Positions 61,428 through 64,000 of a DNA stretch of 64,000 nucleotides are shown one piece after another. The DNA comes from Pseudomonadota bacterium (GTDB lineage: Bacteria; Pseudomonadota; Gammaproteobacteria; Burkholderiales; Burkholderiaceae_C). The notes beneath the pieces were generated by a model. The model did not search any database and had not been told where the DNA came from. It saw only the letters and a program-made list of their open reading frames with translations. The position numbers were made by a program, and so were the translations under genes. The stretch covers positions 186,001 to 250,000 of the forward strand of contig CAUJHV010000029.1 of NCBI GenBank assembly GCA_963205115.1, given 5' to 3'. Each line of letters starts with the position of its first letter. The first letter of the stretch is position 1.

Positions 61428-62774
61428 TCAGAGCCGCCCGCAATCCGCCGCCAGCAGCAGGTGCGTGAGGTCGTGGAAGCGCTGCGCATCCTGTCCGGTG
61501 AGCTCGCGGATGCGCTCGATGCGCGCGTACAGCGTATTCGCGTGTACCCCGAGCGCACGCGCGGCACCCTGCACGTTCATGTCGGCGTCGGCCAGTGCGC
61601 GCAGTGATTTCAGCAGTGCGCCTGCCGATTTCTGGTCGGCCTCGCGCAGCCGCGCAAACCACGCCGGCAGCGCGGCCTGCACGTAGTCCGCGCCGCGGTG
61701 GATCAGCAGGCGGCGGATGGGCAAGGCGGCAAACGGCACCACGCGCTCGGCCACCGTCGCGAAGTCCAGCGCCACCGTCGCTTCATGCAGGCCCTGCGGA
61801 ATGAAGGCCGTCGACGGCTGGTCGCTGGAGAGCCCGACCAGCACCGCCGGGCCAAGCGTGAGCAGGCGCGGCAACACACGATCGGCCAAGGCCGCCTGCG
61901 GCGCCGTCCAACCCGACACACGCCGCACATCGGAAAACACCGCCGTGACGAGGTTGCTGCGCAAGCCCACCAGCGCGCGCACCGAGGCCAGCGGCGCCAC
62001 GGCGTCGGCCACGGCGTCGGCCACGCGCTGCGCGCGCGCCGGGTTCTCCATCTCGAGCGGGTCGGTCGACTGCGCCAGCGCCACGCAAAAGCTCAGCCGC
62101 TGCTCCAGGTAGCCTGCGCGCTTGAGCAGACGCGCCACACGCGCATCGGACTCGTCATAGCCGCTGACCAGCGTGCTCAAGAGCTCGTTGCGCCGATCGC
62201 CTTCCGCTTCCGCCAGCAGCCGCGTCTGCGCCACGTATTCACCCGCCGCGACGATGCCGACGGCGCCCACATACTCCGCGCCGAACGCGGCCCAGACCGC
62301 CTCCACGGGCGCCTTGCCGCGCAAGGCCTGCACCCACCAGGCTTGCATGCAGCGATACCCCTGCAGCAGCGCCTCGAGCGGAAAGCGCTGCGCGGCGCAC
62401 CGGCGTGCATGTGCACGAACGAACTCGAAATCACCCGGCGCGCCGCCGTCCAGCAGCCGCACGAACTCGGCCAGGTGTTCCTGCGCATGCCGCTCCAGAT
62501 CGGGCAGCAGTTCCGGGTTGCCCGATGCGCCGAAGGCCGCGACCTCGGCCACCACGGCCTCGCGCACGCGGCGCGCCCAGGCCTCGGTGGGCTGCGGCCA
62601 GGCACCGGTGTCGCGCGTGGACGCGCCTGAGGGCGCATCGGCCCGCACGGCATCCAAGGCCTTCTGCAGGCGCCGGGACGTGTCGGCGTCGGTGATCGGT
62701 GCAGCCAGGGGCAGAGGGTTGGGCAGTTTGGATGGCACTGTGAACACTCGACATTCAGAACCCGCAATTCTCAT
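61428..62774 (-). CDS. PucR-type transcriptional regulator
   Basis: A 448-residue regulator with the PucR/CdaR organisation. The N-terminal and middle part is a long sensing region (about 40-380). The C-terminal HTH contains NVQGAARALGVHANTLYARIERIRELTG. Such proteins regulate catabolic operons for purines, aromatic acids and similar compounds. Its start is taken at ATG 62774; a GTG a few codons later is possible, and 62846 is less likely because it crosses the divergent promoter. It lies upstream of tmoA on the same strand with an 83-base gap, so it may be a second regulator of that operon. It is divergent from the YCII-like gene. Confidence 0.82.
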   Translation of the reverse strand: MRIAGSECRVFTVPSKLPNPLPLAAPITDADTSRRLQKALDAVRADAPSGASTRDTGAWPQPTEAWARRVREAVVAEVAAFGASGNPELLPDLERHAQEHLAEFVRLLDGGAPGDFEFVRAHARRCAAQRFPLEALLQGYRCMQAWWVQALRGKAPVEAVWAAFGAEYVGAVGIVAAGEYVAQTRLLAEAEGDRRNELLSTLVSGYDESDARVARLLKRAGYLEQRLSFCVALAQSTDPLEMENPARAQRVADAVADAVAPLASVRALVGLRSNLVTAVFSDVRRVSGWTAPQAALADRVLPRLLTLGPAVLVGLSSDQPSTAFIPQGLHEATVALDFATVAERVVPFAALPIRRLLIHRGADYVQAALPAWFARLREADQKSAGALLKSLRALADADMNVQGAARALGVHANTLYARIERIRELTGQDAQRFHDLTHLLLAADCGRL

Positions 62775-62871
62775 GAAAGTCGCCGTTGTTTGCACCTGTT
62801 GATGTGAATACTCTCCACATCGGGATGCCGGCCGGCGCCCTTCCACTCATCCCCTATCAGGAGAACGCAAC

Positions 62872-63186
62872 ATGGCCAAATACCTCTTCGTCTATCACGG
62901 CGGCAAGGTGCCCACCAACCCGGCAGAAGCCAAGGCGACACACGACGCCTGGGGCGCGTGGTTCGGCTCGCTCGGCGCGGCCGTCATCGACGGCGGAAAT
63001 CCCGTGGGCAAGTCCTACACCGTGCGCGGCGATGGCTCGCTCGTCAGCGACGGCGGCGCCAACCCGGCCACCGGCTACAGCCTCATCGAAGCCTCGAACG
63101 TCGAAGACGCCCACAAGAAGGCCGCCGGCTGCCCGCTGCTGAAACACGGTGGCACGATCGAGCTGGCACAGGCGATGGATATGTGA
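62872..63186 (+). CDS. YCII-related domain small protein
   Basis: A 104-residue protein with the YCII/DGPF ferredoxin-like fold. It opens AKYLFVYHGGKVPTNPAEAKATHDAWGAWFGSLGAAVIDGG, in parts, with GYSLIEASNVEDAHKKAAGCPLL near the end and the terminal ELAQAMDM. Such proteins are small stress- or sigma-factor-linked proteins or enzymes of unknown reaction. CAGGAGAA precedes the ATG. It is divergent from the PucR gene across 97 bases. It stands alone, with 210 bases before the next gene. Confidence 0.82.
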   Translation: MAKYLFVYHGGKVPTNPAEAKATHDAWGAWFGSLGAAVIDGGNPVGKSYTVRGDGSLVSDGGANPATGYSLIEASNVEDAHKKAAGCPLLKHGGTIELAQAMDM

Positions 63187-63396
63187 CGGCATCCACCCCG
63201 CGGAGCCGGAAGAACTGGCCTCGGCGGAGTGGTCTGTTCGCAGGTCTGCCACGCCGGCCTGCGCTCTAGGATGTCCGCACGGGCTGCAGGCCGGGTTCAG
63301 CCCGCCTGCGTCTCGACAAGGCACAGGCAAAGGCCACGTCGACCAGGCAGCCCGTAGACGGCCCCCACGCGGTTGTCGCCTACCGCTGAGGTCCAG

Positions 63397-64000
63397 ATGG
63401 CAGCCTTTCGACGTCTCCTTGCATCTCTCGCCCTGCTGGCCGGTGCCGGCGCCCCGACCGTCGCACTGGCCCAGGCCGAAGCCCCGTTGAAGCTGCGCAT
63501 CGTCGGCGGCCTGGCCCACGTGAGCCAGTACGTGAACCACGAGATGCCGTTCTGGACGCGTGAGCTGCCGCGGCTGTCCGGCGGGCGCATCGTGGCGGAG
63601 ATCGTGCCGCACGACCAGGCCGGCCTGCGCAGCCAGGAAATGCTGCGTGTGATCCAGCAGGGCGCCGTGCCCTTCGGCACCGTGCTGTTGTCGCGCGTGC
63701 AGGCCGTGGACCCTGAGATGTCCGCCGCGGACCTGGCCGGGCTGAACCCCGACATGCCCACGCTGCGCAAGCACCTGAGCGCCTTTCGCCCGCAGTTGGA
63801 GAAGCTGATGCGCCAGCACCACGGCATCGAGGTGCTGGCGGTCTACGTCTATCCCGCGCAGGTGACCTTCTGCACCAAGCCGTTCAGGGGGCTGGGTGAC
63901 CTGGCGGGCCGGCGCGTACGCGTGGGCAGCCCGACGCAGGCCGACCTGATGCGTGCGCTCGGTGCCGTGCCTGTGGCCACGGAGTTTGCCGAGATCATGT
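63397..64000 (+). CDS. TRAP transporter solute-binding protein (DctP-like), partial
   Basis: The first 201 residues of a periplasmic receptor of the TRAP (DctP/DctP-like) family; the gene runs past the right edge. The signal peptide is MAAFRRLLASLALLAGAGAPTVALAQ (in parts), cut after about residue 26. The mature protein contains GRIVAEIVPHDQAGLRSQEML and the conserved LAGRRVRVGSPTQADLMRALGA. The ATG at 63397 has GAGG at 63388-63391. The TRAP membrane subunits would be expected to the right, outside the window. Many such receptors bind carboxylic acids. Confidence 0.85.
   Translation, partial: MAAFRRLLASLALLAGAGAPTVALAQAEAPLKLRIVGGLAHVSQYVNHEMPFWTRELPRLSGGRIVAEIVPHDQAGLRSQEMLRVIQQGAVPFGTVLLSRVQAVDPEMSAADLAGLNPDMPTLRKHLSAFRPQLEKLMRQHHGIEVLAVYVYPAQVTFCTKPFRGLGDLAGRRVRVGSPTQADLMRALGAVPVATEFAEIM

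Noticed and set aside
59185..61686. Plus-strand open frame (833 codons) opposite tmoA-tmoC
   Set aside because: It is a shadow of the tmo genes, which match the T4MO subunits in length and catalytic residues.

Overview
The window is GC-rich DNA (roughly two thirds G+C, with third positions almost all G or C) from a proteobacterium, most likely a member of the Burkholderiales close to Comamonadaceae or Sphaerotilus/Rubrivivax-type bacteria. The main reasons are three solitary Bug/TctC-type periplasmic receptors, each beside a catabolic gene, a BKACE enzyme, a HiPIP, and many acyl-CoA genes. This placement is inference from gene content. I see no rRNA, tRNA, CRISPR array, phage gene, transposase or insertion sequence.

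Layout. (1) 1-6905, minus strand: a tightly packed six-gene operon with two acyl-CoA dehydrogenases, an NDP-forming acyl-CoA synthetase, an enoyl-CoA hydratase, a TetR regulator and a Baeyer-Villiger-type monooxygenase cut by the window edge. A palindromic operator-like site lies just before its first gene. (2) 7125-16977, plus strand: a Bug receptor, an AMP-forming acyl-CoA ligase, a complete branched-chain-type ABC transporter with an SMP-30-type lactonase gene wedged inside it, and two SDRs. (3) 17013-19254: an NTF2-like protein, a third SDR and an AraC regulator. (4) 19467-25903: an Atu-like module made of a biotin-carrying acyl-CoA carboxylase subunit, an AtuA-like protein, an enoyl-CoA hydratase and a carboxyltransferase. 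Together (1)-(4) read as an uptake and degradation island for an alicyclic, terpenoid or other branched isoprenoid carbon source.

(5) 26114-36482: housekeeping and metal or redox genes. These are an MtfA-like peptidase, a small secreted protein with a ZnuD-like TonB receptor, a DTW-domain tRNA modification enzyme, a HiPIP, a serine hydrolase, an HSL-family esterase with a divergent AraC regulator, and a DUF1326-DUF2182 pair. (6) 36522-41612: an acyl-CoA dehydrogenase, an IclR regulator, a ThDP enzyme and a Bug receptor. (7) 41734-47119: a subtilase lipoprotein, a divergent tannase-family lipoprotein and a CPA-type antiporter. (8) 47227-50890: a Bug-BKACE-CMD operon opposite an AraC regulator, with 21-bp-spaced direct repeats between them.

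(9) 51106-62774: an aromatic hydroxylation region. Glutathione reductase and 4-hydroxybenzoate 3-monooxygenase (pobA) are followed by a TodS/TodT-like phosphorelay. That faces, convergently, a toluene-4-monooxygenase-type operon (tmoABCDE order) that lacks its tmoF reductase, followed by a PucR-type regulator. A T4MO-type enzyme makes p-cresol from toluene. p-Cresol oxidised to 4-hydroxybenzoate would be the PobA substrate, although the enzymes for that middle step are not in the window. (10) 62872-64000: a YCII-like small protein and the start of a TRAP-type receptor.
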